From: Amycolatopsis lexingtonensis
GTDB lineage: Bacteria; Actinomycetota; Actinomycetes; Mycobacteriales; Pseudonocardiaceae
DNA: 64,000 nucleotides
Assembly (NCBI RefSeq): GCF_014873755.1
Contig: NZ_JADBEG010000001.1
Span: 7,724,501-7,788,500 of the forward strand
Direction of reading: 5' to 3'
Positions 8,222 to 16,959 of the stretch are shown here, piece by piece. Positions within the stretch are counted from its first letter, which is position 1. Each line of letters starts with the position of its first letter. The notes under the pieces were generated by a model. The model had not been told where the DNA came from and did not search any database. It was given only the letters and a program-made list of their open reading frames with translations. The translations under genes were made by a program, and so were the position numbers.

Positions 8222-10615
8222 TCAGCCCGTGGTGCCGCTCTTCTTGCTGGTCGTGGTGCTCTTGGAACTGCCGGTCTTCGACTTCGACGTGCTGGTCGGC
8301 GGCGCCTGCTCGCTCGGCGGGATCGGCGCGTTCGGGTTGGGCAGCGGGGCGTTGTTGCGCAGCGCGTCGAAGAGGGCCTTCGCCTTGCTGCGGACGAGGA
8401 CCTCGTTGCCGCGGCTGTTGTGTTCCCCGGTCGTCGGCACGGTGAGGAACGTGATCTTCGACGGGTCCAGGCCCTTCATCGACTGCGCCAGGCTCATCAT
8501 CTGCTTGACGCCGAGGTTGTCGCCGAAGGTGGCCTTCGCGAACGCCGTGATGAAGTCGCTGAGCTTGCCGGGGTCGAGCACGACGTCCGACGACATGACC
8601 TTCTTCAGCAGCGCGCCGATGAACAGCTGCTGCCGCTTGATGCGGCCGTAGTCGGACGTCGGGTCGCCCTTGACGTGGCGCGCGCGGACGAAGTTCAGCG
8701 CTTGATCACCGGAGATGGTGACGTCGCCGGTCTCCAGCAGCACCTTGCCGAGGATGGTGTCGTCGATCGGGGTCTCGTTGTGCACGGTGACCCCGTGCAC
8801 GGCGTCGACCATCTCCTTGAAGCCGTTGAAGTCGATGCCGATGAAGTGGTTGATCCGCAGCCCGGTGATCTGCTGGATCACCTTGGTGGTGCAGGGCGGG
8901 CCGCCGACCGCGTAGGCGGTGTTGAGCTTCGCGATCTTCTGCTCGGGAACCTTTTCGTCGGTCGTCTTGCTCTGCGCGGTGTCCCAGCGCTGGCACTCGG
9001 GCCGGTCGATCTCGAGGTCGCGCGGGAACGACGTGACGACGACCCGCTTCCGGTCGGCCGGGATGTGCGCCACCATCACGGTGTCGCTCCGCGCGCCGGG
9101 GGTGCTGTCGGCGGTGCCGACGCCCTCCTCGTCGGACGCGCCGTCGCGGGTGTCGGAGCCGACCATCAGGAAGTTCTCGTCGTTGGCCTGCGCGTCGGCG
9201 TCCTGGATGTCGGAGGAGTTCTCGTCGAGCGCGGATACCTGGGTGAACTTCGCGTCGAAGTACGTTTGGGCGCCCCACGCGCCCCCGATCCCGAGGAAAA
9301 CGAGCCCGGCGACCACGGCGGCGGCGATCCGCCCGAACCGCACCGAGCGCTCGATCTTCCGCGCCTTCTTCTCCTGCAACCGGGTCTGCGCGGCCTGCTC
9401 CTCGGAGACGGCCTCGCTTTCGCCCTGCGGCGTCGTGGTGACCACGCGCTGAAGGGCGGTGCGGGTGCTCTCGATGATCGAAGCGGGCGAGAGGCGCTCA
9501 CGGCGTTCGCGCCGCTTCGCTTCTTCGGCTTCCATCTCGTCGTGCGCGGCGGAGAACCGGGCGAGGGTGTGATCGATCTTGCGCCGGTACTGGGTCGCCT
9601 CGTCGATCGCTTCCATCTCGTCGGTCATGGTCAGCGGATCGAGCGCGGCCCGCGGCGGGACGCCGGGCGTGCGCTGCGGCGCCGCGCCTTCCGCCATCGC
9701 GGCGCGGCTCTCGTCGGGTGCGGTGCCTCGGCGCGGAGCAGGGCTGTCCGGGGTGGCGCCGGGGCGGCGGCCGGCTGGTCCGGCACGGCGGACGGCCTCG
9801 GGCGTGGCGGCGCGGTTCTCGTCGGGTGCGGCGCCCCGGCGCGGCGCGGGGCTGTCCGGAGTACCGGGAGGACCGACCGGGCGCGCGGTGGCGGGCCGTC
9901 GCTCGGGAGAACGGTGCGGAGCGGGCCCGTCCGGCGCGGCAGCACGGCGGGGCGCGTCGACCGCCGGAGCGTGGCGGGTGGCGGCATCCTCGGGCGCACC
10001 ACGCCGGGGCGCGGGTCCCTCGGCCGTGCGCCGGGCAGCGGGGGCGTCGGCGGTGGGGCTGTGACGGGTTGCGGGGCTGCCGTTCGCGGGGGTGTGGCGG
10101 GTTGCGGGGCTGCCGGCTGCCGGGGTGTGGCGGGGAGCGTCGTCGGGTGCCGCTGCGCGTCGGGCGGCGGGCGCGTCGGCCGCGGGGGTGTGGCGAGGGG
10201 CGTCGTCGGGCGAGGCCGCGCGCCGGGGGCGGCGAGGGGGCTGGGGCGCCGCCGACGTCTGCTGGGGGCCTGGGTTGGCCGCCGGGGGACGGCGCTGGAG
10301 CGGGGCCTCCGGGGCCGGGGCCGCCGCTGCCGTACGGCGGGGCTGGCGGGGGCGCGGGGGGCGTGGTTGACGGTTCGCGTCCGTGGGTACTGGGTCTTCG
10401 GCGGGAGGCTGCGGTGCCCGGCTCCGAGACGGCGGCTCGGCGGCCCGGCGGTCGGGCTCGCGGGGCGGTACCGGCCGCACGCCGGTGGTCTTGGCCACGA
10501 CGTCCGAGACGCTGATGCCGCCCTGGTCCTCCATCGACCTGCGTCTACCCGTCCGGGGCCGCGCCGGGCCATCGGTGCGGCGACCGGTTCCCGGGCTGTC
10601 GTGCTCGTCCGGCAC
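8222..10615 (-). CDS. LytR-CpsA-Psr (LCP) family protein with long low-complexity N-terminus
   Basis: This encodes 797 residues from GTG 10615, chosen because AAGGAG sits 7 bases upstream; the open frame continues to 10801 without family sequence. Roughly the first 330 residues are Ala/Pro/Arg-rich and degenerately repetitive (units like RHTPAA and APRRGAAPDE). A short charged region, one membrane helix (IAAAVVAGLVFLGIGG) and an LCP domain follow, with MVGSDTRDG and the Arg-containing VVTSFPRDLEI segment. LCP enzymes transfer glycopolymers such as arabinogalactan to peptidoglycan outside the membrane. The tail is Ser/Thr/Lys-rich. The cytosolic repeat region is unusually large. Confidence 0.88.
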   Translation of the reverse strand: MPDEHDSPGTGRRTDGPARPRTGRRRSMEDQGGISVSDVVAKTTGVRPVPPREPDRRAAEPPSRSRAPQPPAEDPVPTDANRQPRPPRPRQPRRTAAAAPAPEAPLQRRPPAANPGPQQTSAAPQPPRRPRRAASPDDAPRHTPAADAPAARRAAAPDDAPRHTPAAGSPATRHTPANGSPATRHSPTADAPAARRTAEGPAPRRGAPEDAATRHAPAVDAPRRAAAPDGPAPHRSPERRPATARPVGPPGTPDSPAPRRGAAPDENRAATPEAVRRAGPAGRRPGATPDSPAPRRGTAPDESRAAMAEGAAPQRTPGVPPRAALDPLTMTDEMEAIDEATQYRRKIDHTLARFSAAHDEMEAEEAKRRERRERLSPASIIESTRTALQRVVTTTPQGESEAVSEEQAAQTRLQEKKARKIERSVRFGRIAAAVVAGLVFLGIGGAWGAQTYFDAKFTQVSALDENSSDIQDADAQANDENFLMVGSDTRDGASDEEGVGTADSTPGARSDTVMVAHIPADRKRVVVTSFPRDLEIDRPECQRWDTAQSKTTDEKVPEQKIAKLNTAYAVGGPPCTTKVIQQITGLRINHFIGIDFNGFKEMVDAVHGVTVHNETPIDDTILGKVLLETGDVTISGDQALNFVRARHVKGDPTSDYGRIKRQQLFIGALLKKVMSSDVVLDPGKLSDFITAFAKATFGDNLGVKQMMSLAQSMKGLDPSKITFLTVPTTGEHNSRGNEVLVRSKAKALFDALRNNAPLPNPNAPIPPSEQAPPTSTSKSKTGSSKSTTTSKKSGTTG
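9730..10330. repeat. Degenerate Ala/Pro/Arg-coding repeats inside the LCP gene
   Basis: Short DNA units recur in tandem or near tandem, for example a GGGGCTGTCCGG-containing block near 9740 and again near 9845, and GGGGTGTGGCGGG-like blocks between 10090 and 10195. They encode the RHTPAA/RHSPTA and SPAPRRG peptide repeats and are likely to vary in length between strains. Confidence 0.6.
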
Positions 10616-10824
10616 TCGGTCTCCTTCCGCACGATCTCGACTAGGGCGTCCTCCCCCGCAGGAGGTGATCGTTCCCCCGGAGGTTTTCGTTATCGTACGG
10701 ATACCCCCCGTTCGTGACGACACCCTCCCGGAAATTTCTTCACCTTGAGTCGACGAACGGCCGCTCGGCGTCGACAAACGGGTGAAGCATCCCGTCGGCA
10801 ATCCGGAGTAATGCCGTGTTTACG

Positions 10825-11499
10825 TTACTCAGAGTGGGTTAATAACTGCGTGCTTTGCGCGTCGCGATAGGCCACTTTGTTGCGCCCCGCGCGTTTCGCC
10901 GCATAAAGCAGGTTGTCGGCGCTGCGCAGCTGGCGTTCGGGGGACGACGGTGCCCCGGCTTCGTGCGCCAGCCCGGCGCTGATCGTGACGTGCAGCCCCG
11001 GCTGGAGTTCTGACCAGGGATGACGGGCCACGCGCACCCGGGCCGCGTCGACGATGCGGATCGCGTGCCCGGCGTCGACGCCCGGCAGCCACAGCACGAA
11101 CTCCTCGCCGCCGTAGCGGGCGCAAAATGCGTCCGGGGGCAGTTCCTCCTGCAGCAGATCGGCGACCCGGCGGAGGACGCGGTCGCCGACGAGGTGACCG
11201 TACGTGTCGTTCACGCGCTTGAAGCGGTCCAGATCGACCAGTGCGATCCCGAGTGGGGGACGGTCGGTGAACGGTCCGTAGAGCCGCTCGTCGAGATAGC
11301 GCCGGTTGTAGCTTGACGTCAGCGCGTCGCGCAGGCTGCCGTCGCGGGCGATGTCCAGCGCGGACCGCAGGTGCTGGTACGCGCGCCGCCAGTCGCCTTG
11401 GGTCGCGAAGAGGCCGGCGATGGCTTCGTGCAGGCGGAGCAGGTCCGGCGGCCGTGGGCGGCCGGCCCGGCTCAGCGCGCTTTCGCCCTCGGCGACCAT
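10825..11499 (-). CDS. GGDEF-domain diguanylate cyclase
   Basis: This encodes 224 residues from ATG 11499, which has GGAGG 6 bases upstream; an in-frame ATG at 11583 is an alternative. A short helical N-terminal segment (a TPR-like remnant: ATQGDWRRAYQHL) precedes a GGDEF domain. The catalytic signature is GGEEF and the substrate segment is DLDRFKRVNDTYGH, so c-di-GMP synthesis is plausible. The usual DxLTGLxNRR entry motif reads DALTSSYNRR. No RxxD inhibitory site is seen just before GGEEF (FCARYGGEEF). No sensor or membrane helix is present, so activation must come through the N-terminus or a partner. Confidence 0.82.
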   Translation of the reverse strand: MVAEGESALSRAGRPRPPDLLRLHEAIAGLFATQGDWRRAYQHLRSALDIARDGSLRDALTSSYNRRYLDERLYGPFTDRPPLGIALVDLDRFKRVNDTYGHLVGDRVLRRVADLLQEELPPDAFCARYGGEEFVLWLPGVDAGHAIRIVDAARVRVARHPWSELQPGLHVTISAGLAHEAGAPSSPERQLRSADNLLYAAKRAGRNKVAYRDAQSTQLLTHSE

Positions 11500-11619
11500 G
11501 CCCACCTCCACCACCCCATGGTTGTCGTCGCGGCGGAGGCCGCTCTTGAGGCATCGGTGCGGACGAAGGTGAATTTCGCTCAAACGGGACAGTGGTGGTG
11601 ACTCTGCGGAGTGGTCACT

Positions 11620-12183
11620 TCAGAGGCCGGAGAACGGCTCGATGCCCTTGAGCTGGGCGAACTGATCTTTGGCCCAGTAACTCACGTCAGCCGTGACGTC
11701 GTCGAGTAGCTCCGCGTAGTCGGTCCAGGCGACCCAGCGCCAGTCGCCGACCTCGGCCGGGTTCGGGGACGGCTCGTCGTCGGCCCACGCGACGAACACC
11801 GGGCAGAACTCGTTCTCGACGATCCCCTGGAACGGCGGCGTCCGGTAGCGGTAGTTCGGCAGCACACAGCGCAGCCCGGACAGCGACGGCAGCCCCAGCT
11901 CGTAGGCCGCGCGCCGGCGGACGGCGTCTTCGAGCGACTCGCCCGGCGCGGGGTGACCGCAGACGCTGTTGGTCCAGACCCCCGGCCAGACCTTCTTGTC
12001 GGCGGCGCGCTGGGTGATCAGCAGGGCGTCGTCGCCGCGGCGCAGGACGTAGCACGAAAAGGCCAGGTGCAACCGGGTGTGCTCGTGGTGGCTGGCCAGC
12101 TTCGGGCCGGTTTCGCCGGTGGGCACGCCGCCTTCGGTGACGAAGACGACCTGCTCGGTCTCGGGTTCGGTCGCGATATCCAC
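11620..12183 (-). CDS. idi: Isopentenyl-diphosphate isomerase, type I
   Basis: This encodes 187 residues with a Nudix fold. The catalytic cysteine is in NSVCGHP and the catalytic glutamate in VENEFCPVF; metal-binding histidines lie in the N-terminal HHEHTRLHLAF segment and CGHP. It interconverts IPP and DMAPP for isoprenoid synthesis in the cytosol. The length fits the family. It stands alone, with no pathway genes adjacent. Confidence 0.93.
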   Translation of the reverse strand: MDIATEPETEQVVFVTEGGVPTGETGPKLASHHEHTRLHLAFSCYVLRRGDDALLITQRAADKKVWPGVWTNSVCGHPAPGESLEDAVRRRAAYELGLPSLSGLRCVLPNYRYRTPPFQGIVENEFCPVFVAWADDEPSPNPAEVGDWRWVAWTDYAELLDDVTADVSYWAKDQFAQLKGIEPFSGL

Positions 12184-12270
12184 GTCGCCCAGTGAACACG
12201 AACGCGCCGAACCGGCCGTACCGCGAGGTGGGTGGGTTACCCGCGATCCGCCCGGCGGGGTGACGGCCGG

Positions 12271-13104
12271 TTACCGCGCGTCGAGATGCTCGACGAGCAG
12301 CGAGGTGACGGCCTCCGGCGCCTCTTCCGGCACCCAGTGCGTGACGTCCTCGAGCATCTCGAACCGGTACGGCCCGGTCACCCAGTTCGCGGTGTCGAGC
12401 GCGGCGGTCGAGCCGAAGGAGACGTCCTCGGTGCTCCAGACGTACAGCGTCGGCACGGCGATCTTTCCGATCTTCCCGCCGGGCCGCCCCGCGCGGTACC
12501 AGTTGAGCGCCGCGGTGAGCGCCCCCGGCTCGGACAGCCGCCGCACGTAGTCGTCGACCTTGGACGGCGACACCCGCCGCTCGAACATGTCCCGCAGCGC
12601 GCGGCCGTCGTTCTCCAGCATCCGCCGCTCGGTGACGCGCGTCTGCCGCCACTCGGTCATGTACCGCGTGCGCAGGTGCTGGTCCTCATCGGTCTTCATG
12701 GCCGCGGCGAGCGCGGCGGGGTGCGGCGTGGAGATGACGGCGAGGCTGCGCAGCCGCTCGGGGTGCGCATCGGCGGTCCACCACGCGACGGCACCACCCC
12801 AGTCGTGCCCGACGAGGTCGAACCGCTCCCAGCCCAGCTCTTTGGTGATCGTGACGACGTCCTCGACGAGGTGGTCGATCGAGTATTCGGCCGCCTGCTC
12901 CGGCCGCACCCCGGGCGAGTAGCCCCGCTGATCGGGCGCGACGGCCCGGTAGCCGAGCACCCCGAGCGTGGCGACCTGGTGCTCCCACTCGGTCGCGGCT
13001 TCGGGGAAGCCGTGCAGCAGCAGCACGGGCCGCCCGTCTTCGGGCCCGGCGGCGATGGCGTCGAAGGTTCCGGCCTCGGTGGGGATGCTGATGTGGTCGA
13101 TCAC
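12271..13104 (-). CDS. Alpha/beta hydrolase, epoxide hydrolase-like
   Basis: This encodes 277 residues (GTG start). The oxyanion-hole motif is LLLHGFPEA. The nucleophile elbow GHDWGG carries aspartate, as in epoxide hydrolases and haloalkane dehalogenases. The C-terminal histidine is in DVTHWVPEEAP. The substrate is not predictable. It lies 9 bases downstream of the isochorismatase-like gene on the same strand, so it may be read through from that operon. Confidence 0.82.
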   Translation of the reverse strand: MIDHISIPTEAGTFDAIAAGPEDGRPVLLLHGFPEAATEWEHQVATLGVLGYRAVAPDQRGYSPGVRPEQAAEYSIDHLVEDVVTITKELGWERFDLVGHDWGGAVAWWTADAHPERLRSLAVISTPHPAALAAAMKTDEDQHLRTRYMTEWRQTRVTERRMLENDGRALRDMFERRVSPSKVDDYVRRLSEPGALTAALNWYRAGRPGGKIGKIAVPTLYVWSTEDVSFGSTAALDTANWVTGPYRFEMLEDVTHWVPEEAPEAVTSLLVEHLDAR

Positions 13105-13113
13105 GGGCCGAAT

Positions 13114-13665
13114 CTACTTCGCGGGGTTGAACGGCGAGTGGCCGAGCACCTCCTCGGTGGTAGCCACGGTTACCAAGGGGCTGTAGAGCCGCAGGATGTC
13201 CAGCGCCTTTGCGTGGCTTTCGTCGTCCACGCCCGCGCACGCGTCGGACACCACGGTCACCGAGACGCCCGCGTCCGCTGCGGCCAGGGCGGTCGACAGG
13301 ACGCAGCAGTCCGTCGATACGCCCGCCAGTACCAGCCGGGCGCCGCCGACGCGGGTGGCCATTCTGGGGGTCCACTTGCCGAACGTTGTCGCGTCCACTG
13401 TGGATGGTGGGTGGAACGCGTCGACGACTTGGTACAGCGGCGCGTCCGGGGGCTGCAGGGCGAAGGGCCACTGCGCGTAGTACTGCTTCCAAGCCCCTTC
13501 TGGGCGCGAAGGCGCGACGAACCGCGTGAACACGACGTCGTCGCCGAATGCGTTCACCAGCCGGCGAATCGGGGGGATTGTCTCGGCGAAGCGCGGGGTG
13601 AACCACTCGCTCGCCGGGTCGGCGAAGACGTTCTGCAGGTCGATGACCGCCAGGATCGCTTTCAC
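13114..13665 (-). CDS. Isochorismatase-like cysteine hydrolase
   Basis: This encodes 183 residues. The catalytic triad of the family is visible: Asp in VIDLQNVF, Lys in FGKWTP, and Cys in GVSTDCCVLST. Family members hydrolyse amides or vinyl ethers (nicotinamidase, N-carbamoylsarcosine amidase, ureidoacrylate or isochorismate hydrolases). The GTG start at 13665 overlaps the permease stop (GTGA) and has GGAGG just upstream. As the last enzyme of a nucleoside-salvage-like operon, an amidase acting on the released base or its derivative is a reasonable inference. Confidence 0.85.
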   Translation of the reverse strand: MKAILAVIDLQNVFADPASEWFTPRFAETIPPIRRLVNAFGDDVVFTRFVAPSRPEGAWKQYYAQWPFALQPPDAPLYQVVDAFHPPSTVDATTFGKWTPRMATRVGGARLVLAGVSTDCCVLSTALAAADAGVSVTVVSDACAGVDDESHAKALDILRLYSPLVTVATTEEVLGHSPFNPAK

Positions 13666-15095
13666 GCCGCCTCCTGCGCGCGGACCCGCTGCCGCGTCAG
13701 CAACGTGACCAGGAAGCCGAGTGCCAGCGCCAGCAGCACGCCGAGGTTCGCGAATGCCCAGGCTCCTTCGCGGCCGCCGAGGCCGAACGGCTCCAGCAGG
13801 TAGCCCTGCCACTTCAGCCAGTCCGCGGACGTGTTCGTCACCAGGCCCCAGCCGAGCGCGGTCGCCACCAGGACCAGTGTGATCGGCCCGACGCGGACGT
13901 CGCCGTAGCGGCCCGCCGGGTCGAACAGTTCCGGGTCGGCGTAGTCGCGGCGGCGCAGCAGGACGTCCGCGAGCATCACGCCGCACCACGCTGCCACCGG
14001 GACGCCCAGCGTGACCAGGAAACCCTGGAACTGGCCGAGGAACTCGCCGCCGAAGAACACGATGTAGATCGTGCCCAGCACCATCAGCGCGCCGTCGACG
14101 AGCGCCGCGACCGGACGCGGGACGCGCAGGCCGGCCGAGAGCAGTGCCAGGCCCGACGAGTAGATGTCCAGCACCGCGCCGCCGACCAGGCCGAGCACCG
14201 CGACGATCGCGAACGGCACCAGGAACCACAGCGGCAGCAACGTCGTCAGCGCGCCGATCGGGTCCGAGGCGATCGCCTTGTTCAGGTCCGGCGACGAGCC
14301 GGCCAGCAGCAGCCCGAACACCAGCAGCACCAGCGGCGCCACCGACGCGCCGAACGTCGTCCAGCCGACCACGCCGCGGCCCGACGCCGAGCGCGGGAGG
14401 TAGCGCGAGTAGTCCGCGGCCGCGTTGACCCAGCCGAGGCCGAAGCCGGTCATCAGGAACACCAGCGCGCCCACCCACTGCTGTGCCGAGCCGGACGGCA
14501 GTGCGCTGACCGCGTCCCAGTGGACGTCACCGGCCACCAGAACCACGTAGACGACCGTGAGCACGCCGGTGATCCACGTGATCCACGTCTGCAGCTTCAT
14601 GATCGCGTCGAAGCCCAGCACGCCGGCGGCGACCGTCAGCGCGGCGACGACCACCAGCGCGACCACCTTCGTCACCGTGCCGCCGCCCCAGCCGAGGCGG
14701 TCGAACACGGTCGCCGTCGCCAGCGTCGCCAACGCCGTCAGCACGGTTTCCCAGCCGACCGTCAGCAGCCACGAGATCGCCGACGGCAGCCGGTTGCCGC
14801 GGACGCCGAAGGCCGCGCGCGAGAGCAGCATCGTCGGCGCCGACCCGCGCTTGCCGGCGATCGCGATGAACCCGCACAGCAGGAACGAGAACAGGATGCC
14901 GACGACGCCTGCAACTAGCGCCTGCCAGAACGAGATGCCGAAGCCCAGGGTGAACGAGCCGTAGCTCAGCCCCAGCACCGAGACGTTCGCGCCGAACCAC
15001 GGCCAGAACAGCTGCCGGGGCCGGCCGCGCCGCTCGGCGTCGTCGATCACGTCGAGGCCGTTGGTCTCCACCTCGAGCCTGCGGGAACCGGTCAT
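13662..15095 (-). CDS. NCS1-family purine/cytosine permease-like transporter
   Basis: This encodes 477 residues with about 12 membrane helices. Its N-terminus (FWPWFGANVSVLGLSYGS) is typical of the nucleobase:cation symporter-1 family, which takes up cytosine, purines, allantoin, hydantoins or thiamine precursors. The ATG at 15095 overlaps the kinase stop by 4 bases (ATGA), and its own stop overlaps the hydrolase start. It is probably the importer for the substrate of this operon. Confidence 0.87.
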   Translation of the reverse strand: MTGSRRLEVETNGLDVIDDAERRGRPRQLFWPWFGANVSVLGLSYGSFTLGFGISFWQALVAGVVGILFSFLLCGFIAIAGKRGSAPTMLLSRAAFGVRGNRLPSAISWLLTVGWETVLTALATLATATVFDRLGWGGGTVTKVVALVVVAALTVAAGVLGFDAIMKLQTWITWITGVLTVVYVVLVAGDVHWDAVSALPSGSAQQWVGALVFLMTGFGLGWVNAAADYSRYLPRSASGRGVVGWTTFGASVAPLVLLVFGLLLAGSSPDLNKAIASDPIGALTTLLPLWFLVPFAIVAVLGLVGGAVLDIYSSGLALLSAGLRVPRPVAALVDGALMVLGTIYIVFFGGEFLGQFQGFLVTLGVPVAAWCGVMLADVLLRRRDYADPELFDPAGRYGDVRVGPITLVLVATALGWGLVTNTSADWLKWQGYLLEPFGLGGREGAWAFANLGVLLALALGFLVTLLTRQRVRAQEAA

Positions 15096-15967
15096 GTCAT
15101 GGCCTCCACCCAGTGGTCGATCTCCGCCCGCCCCGGCGCCGTCGCCGGGCCGCGCCGGGTGACCGAAAGCGCGGCCGCCGCGTTGGCGCGCACGGCGGCG
15201 TCGAGGAGGGTACTGCCGCGCAGCAGCTCCGCGGCCAGCACGCCGCAATGCGTGTCGCCGGCGCCGTTGGTGTCCACGGCGTCGACCGCGAGGCCGGGGA
15301 CCTCGGTGGTCCGGCCGTGCTCGTGGACGCGGCAGCCCTTCGCGCCCTCGCGGACGACGGTGACGTCGGGAAGCTCGCCGAGCACGTCGGCTTCGCGGGC
15401 GGTGCAGCTCACGATGTCTACAATGGACAGAACGTCATGAAGGTCTCCAGGGTTGATTTCGGCCACCAGCGGGCCGGGGTCGAACAGGATCCTCGAGCCG
15501 GGCAGCCGGGGCAGCCACTCGACGAGAGCCCTGCGATTGATCTCGTGCAACAAACTGTAGCCAGTCACGTACACCACGTCGTCATCACTTGGGAGGACCC
15601 GGTCGAGCAACGCGGGCGCCAGCCGTCCCTCGGCGCCGGTACCGGTCGCGAAGGTGCGCTCGCCGCTCGCGTCGACCAGCGCGACGACGACGCCGGTGTC
15701 CAGCTCCGGCGTCGGTTCGTGGGCCAGTTCGACACCCTCGGCGGCCAGTGCGGCGCGCGCGAGGTCGCCCAGCACGCCGGTGCCGTGAGTGCCCGCGTAG
15801 AGCACCCGCGCCCCGGAACGCGCGGCCGCGGCCATCACGTTGAAACCGCCGCCGGGCAAGAGGTTCGTCGAAGTCGCCATGACGTCGCCGCCGGGCGGGG
15901 GCGGGGCCGGCACCGCCATGACCAGGTCGAGGACGACCTGTCCGGTGTGCACCAGCCGGCCGGTCAT
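15092..15967 (-). CDS. PfkB-family carbohydrate/nucleoside kinase
   Basis: This encodes 291 residues with a ribokinase fold. The N-terminal glycine motif is LLPGGGFNVMAAAARSG, and the C-terminal ATP/anion-hole motif is DTNGAGDTHCG with the catalytic Asp. It has ribokinase and pseudouridine kinase-like features; the sugar or nucleoside is unknown. The ATG start overlaps the ADP-ribosylglycohydrolase stop (ATGA at 15964-15967), implying translational coupling. Confidence 0.88.
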   Translation of the reverse strand: MTGRLVHTGQVVLDLVMAVPAPPPPGGDVMATSTNLLPGGGFNVMAAAARSGARVLYAGTHGTGVLGDLARAALAAEGVELAHEPTPELDTGVVVALVDASGERTFATGTGAEGRLAPALLDRVLPSDDDVVYVTGYSLLHEINRRALVEWLPRLPGSRILFDPGPLVAEINPGDLHDVLSIVDIVSCTAREADVLGELPDVTVVREGAKGCRVHEHGRTTEVPGLAVDAVDTNGAGDTHCGVLAAELLRGSTLLDAAVRANAAAALSVTRRGPATAPGRAEIDHWVEAMT

Positions 15968-16959
15968 CGACGGCGCAGCTTGAGGAGCTCGTCGACCAGC
16001 GGACCGAATTCCAGGCGGTTCACGCTGAGCACGGTCTCGACGACGTCGGGGCGGAAGGCGTCGACGCCGTGCGCGGCCCCGAGCATCGCCCCGCAGATCG
16101 CGGCCACGGTGTCGGTGTCGCCACCCAGCCCGGCGGCCAGCCGCAGCGCCGACGGCGGGTCGTCGCCCATGGCCTCGGCCAGCGCGAACGCGGCCACGAC
16201 GGACTCCTGCGACGCGACGGAAGTGCCGATCACGCGGGCGACCGCGTCGGCGACGGCGGCCGGCGCCATGCCCCGCACCCAGCCGCGGGCCCAGCCGATC
16301 CGGGCGGCGATCTCGCCACCGGGTGCCCAGTGCCCGCGTTCCCCGCCGACGACGGCGGCGCGCTCGCCCGCGTCGAGCGCTTCGGCGAGGCTCGCGCCAT
16401 CGACCCCGGCCGAGACGGCGGCGGCGACCGCGGCGGCGGACGCGATGCCCAGACTGGTATTGTGCGTGACCCGCGCGGTCGCGACGACGGCGTCGACCAG
16501 GCGGTGCAGGTCCTCGGACGGCGTGGCGATGCCGACCGGCGTGACCCGCATGGCGGCGCCGTTGGTGGTGCCCGTGCGGCCGGCTTCGTCGGCCGGGACG
16601 CCGTCCTGCAGCCGGCGAAGCGCGCGCTTCGTCGACGGTCCGAGCAGGTCCGCGGACCCGCGGCGGACCATGTCCGCTTCCCAGATAAGCAGGGCGTCGG
16701 CGAAGACGTGCGGTTCGACGGTGCCGCGGCCGTCGATGAGCAGCCGGGCCAGCAGGACGGCCTGCTCGGTGTCGTCGGTGACCGACCCGGCCGGCATCGA
16801 CGGCGCGATCGGCTGCTCGGCGGCGGCGCTCAGCAGGCCGGTGACCGGCCCGTAGGTGGCGGCGATCGCGGCGCGGGACATCGACTGCGTCGGCATCCCG
16901 AGCGCGTCCCCGACCGCCAGCCCGGTGAACGCGCCGAGCGCCCGGTCCCGCGCGTTCAC
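15964..16959 (-). CDS. ADP-ribosylglycohydrolase-fold protein (DraG/ARH family)
   Basis: This encodes 331 residues from GTG 16959, which overlaps the GntR stop (GTGA). Family metal-binding motifs are present: GLAVGDALGMPTQ at the N-terminus, SVTDDTEQAVL (Thr-Asp-Asp) and GLGGDTDTVAAICGA at the C-terminus. Classical members cleave ADP-ribose from proteins or nucleic acids. In a permease and kinase operon it more likely cleaves an N-glycosidic bond of a small nucleoside-like compound. Longer upstream frames lack family sequence. Confidence 0.85.
   Translation of the reverse strand: MNARDRALGAFTGLAVGDALGMPTQSMSRAAIAATYGPVTGLLSAAAEQPIAPSMPAGSVTDDTEQAVLLARLLIDGRGTVEPHVFADALLIWEADMVRRGSADLLGPSTKRALRRLQDGVPADEAGRTGTTNGAAMRVTPVGIATPSEDLHRLVDAVVATARVTHNTSLGIASAAAVAAAVSAGVDGASLAEALDAGERAAVVGGERGHWAPGGEIAARIGWARGWVRGMAPAAVADAVARVIGTSVASQESVVAAFALAEAMGDDPPSALRLAAGLGGDTDTVAAICGAMLGAAHGVDAFRPDVVETVLSVNRLEFGPLVDELLKLRRR

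Noticed and set aside
9730..10330. CRISPR-like repeat array
   Set aside because: Repeats are degenerate, in frame with the LCP gene, and lack uniform spacers.
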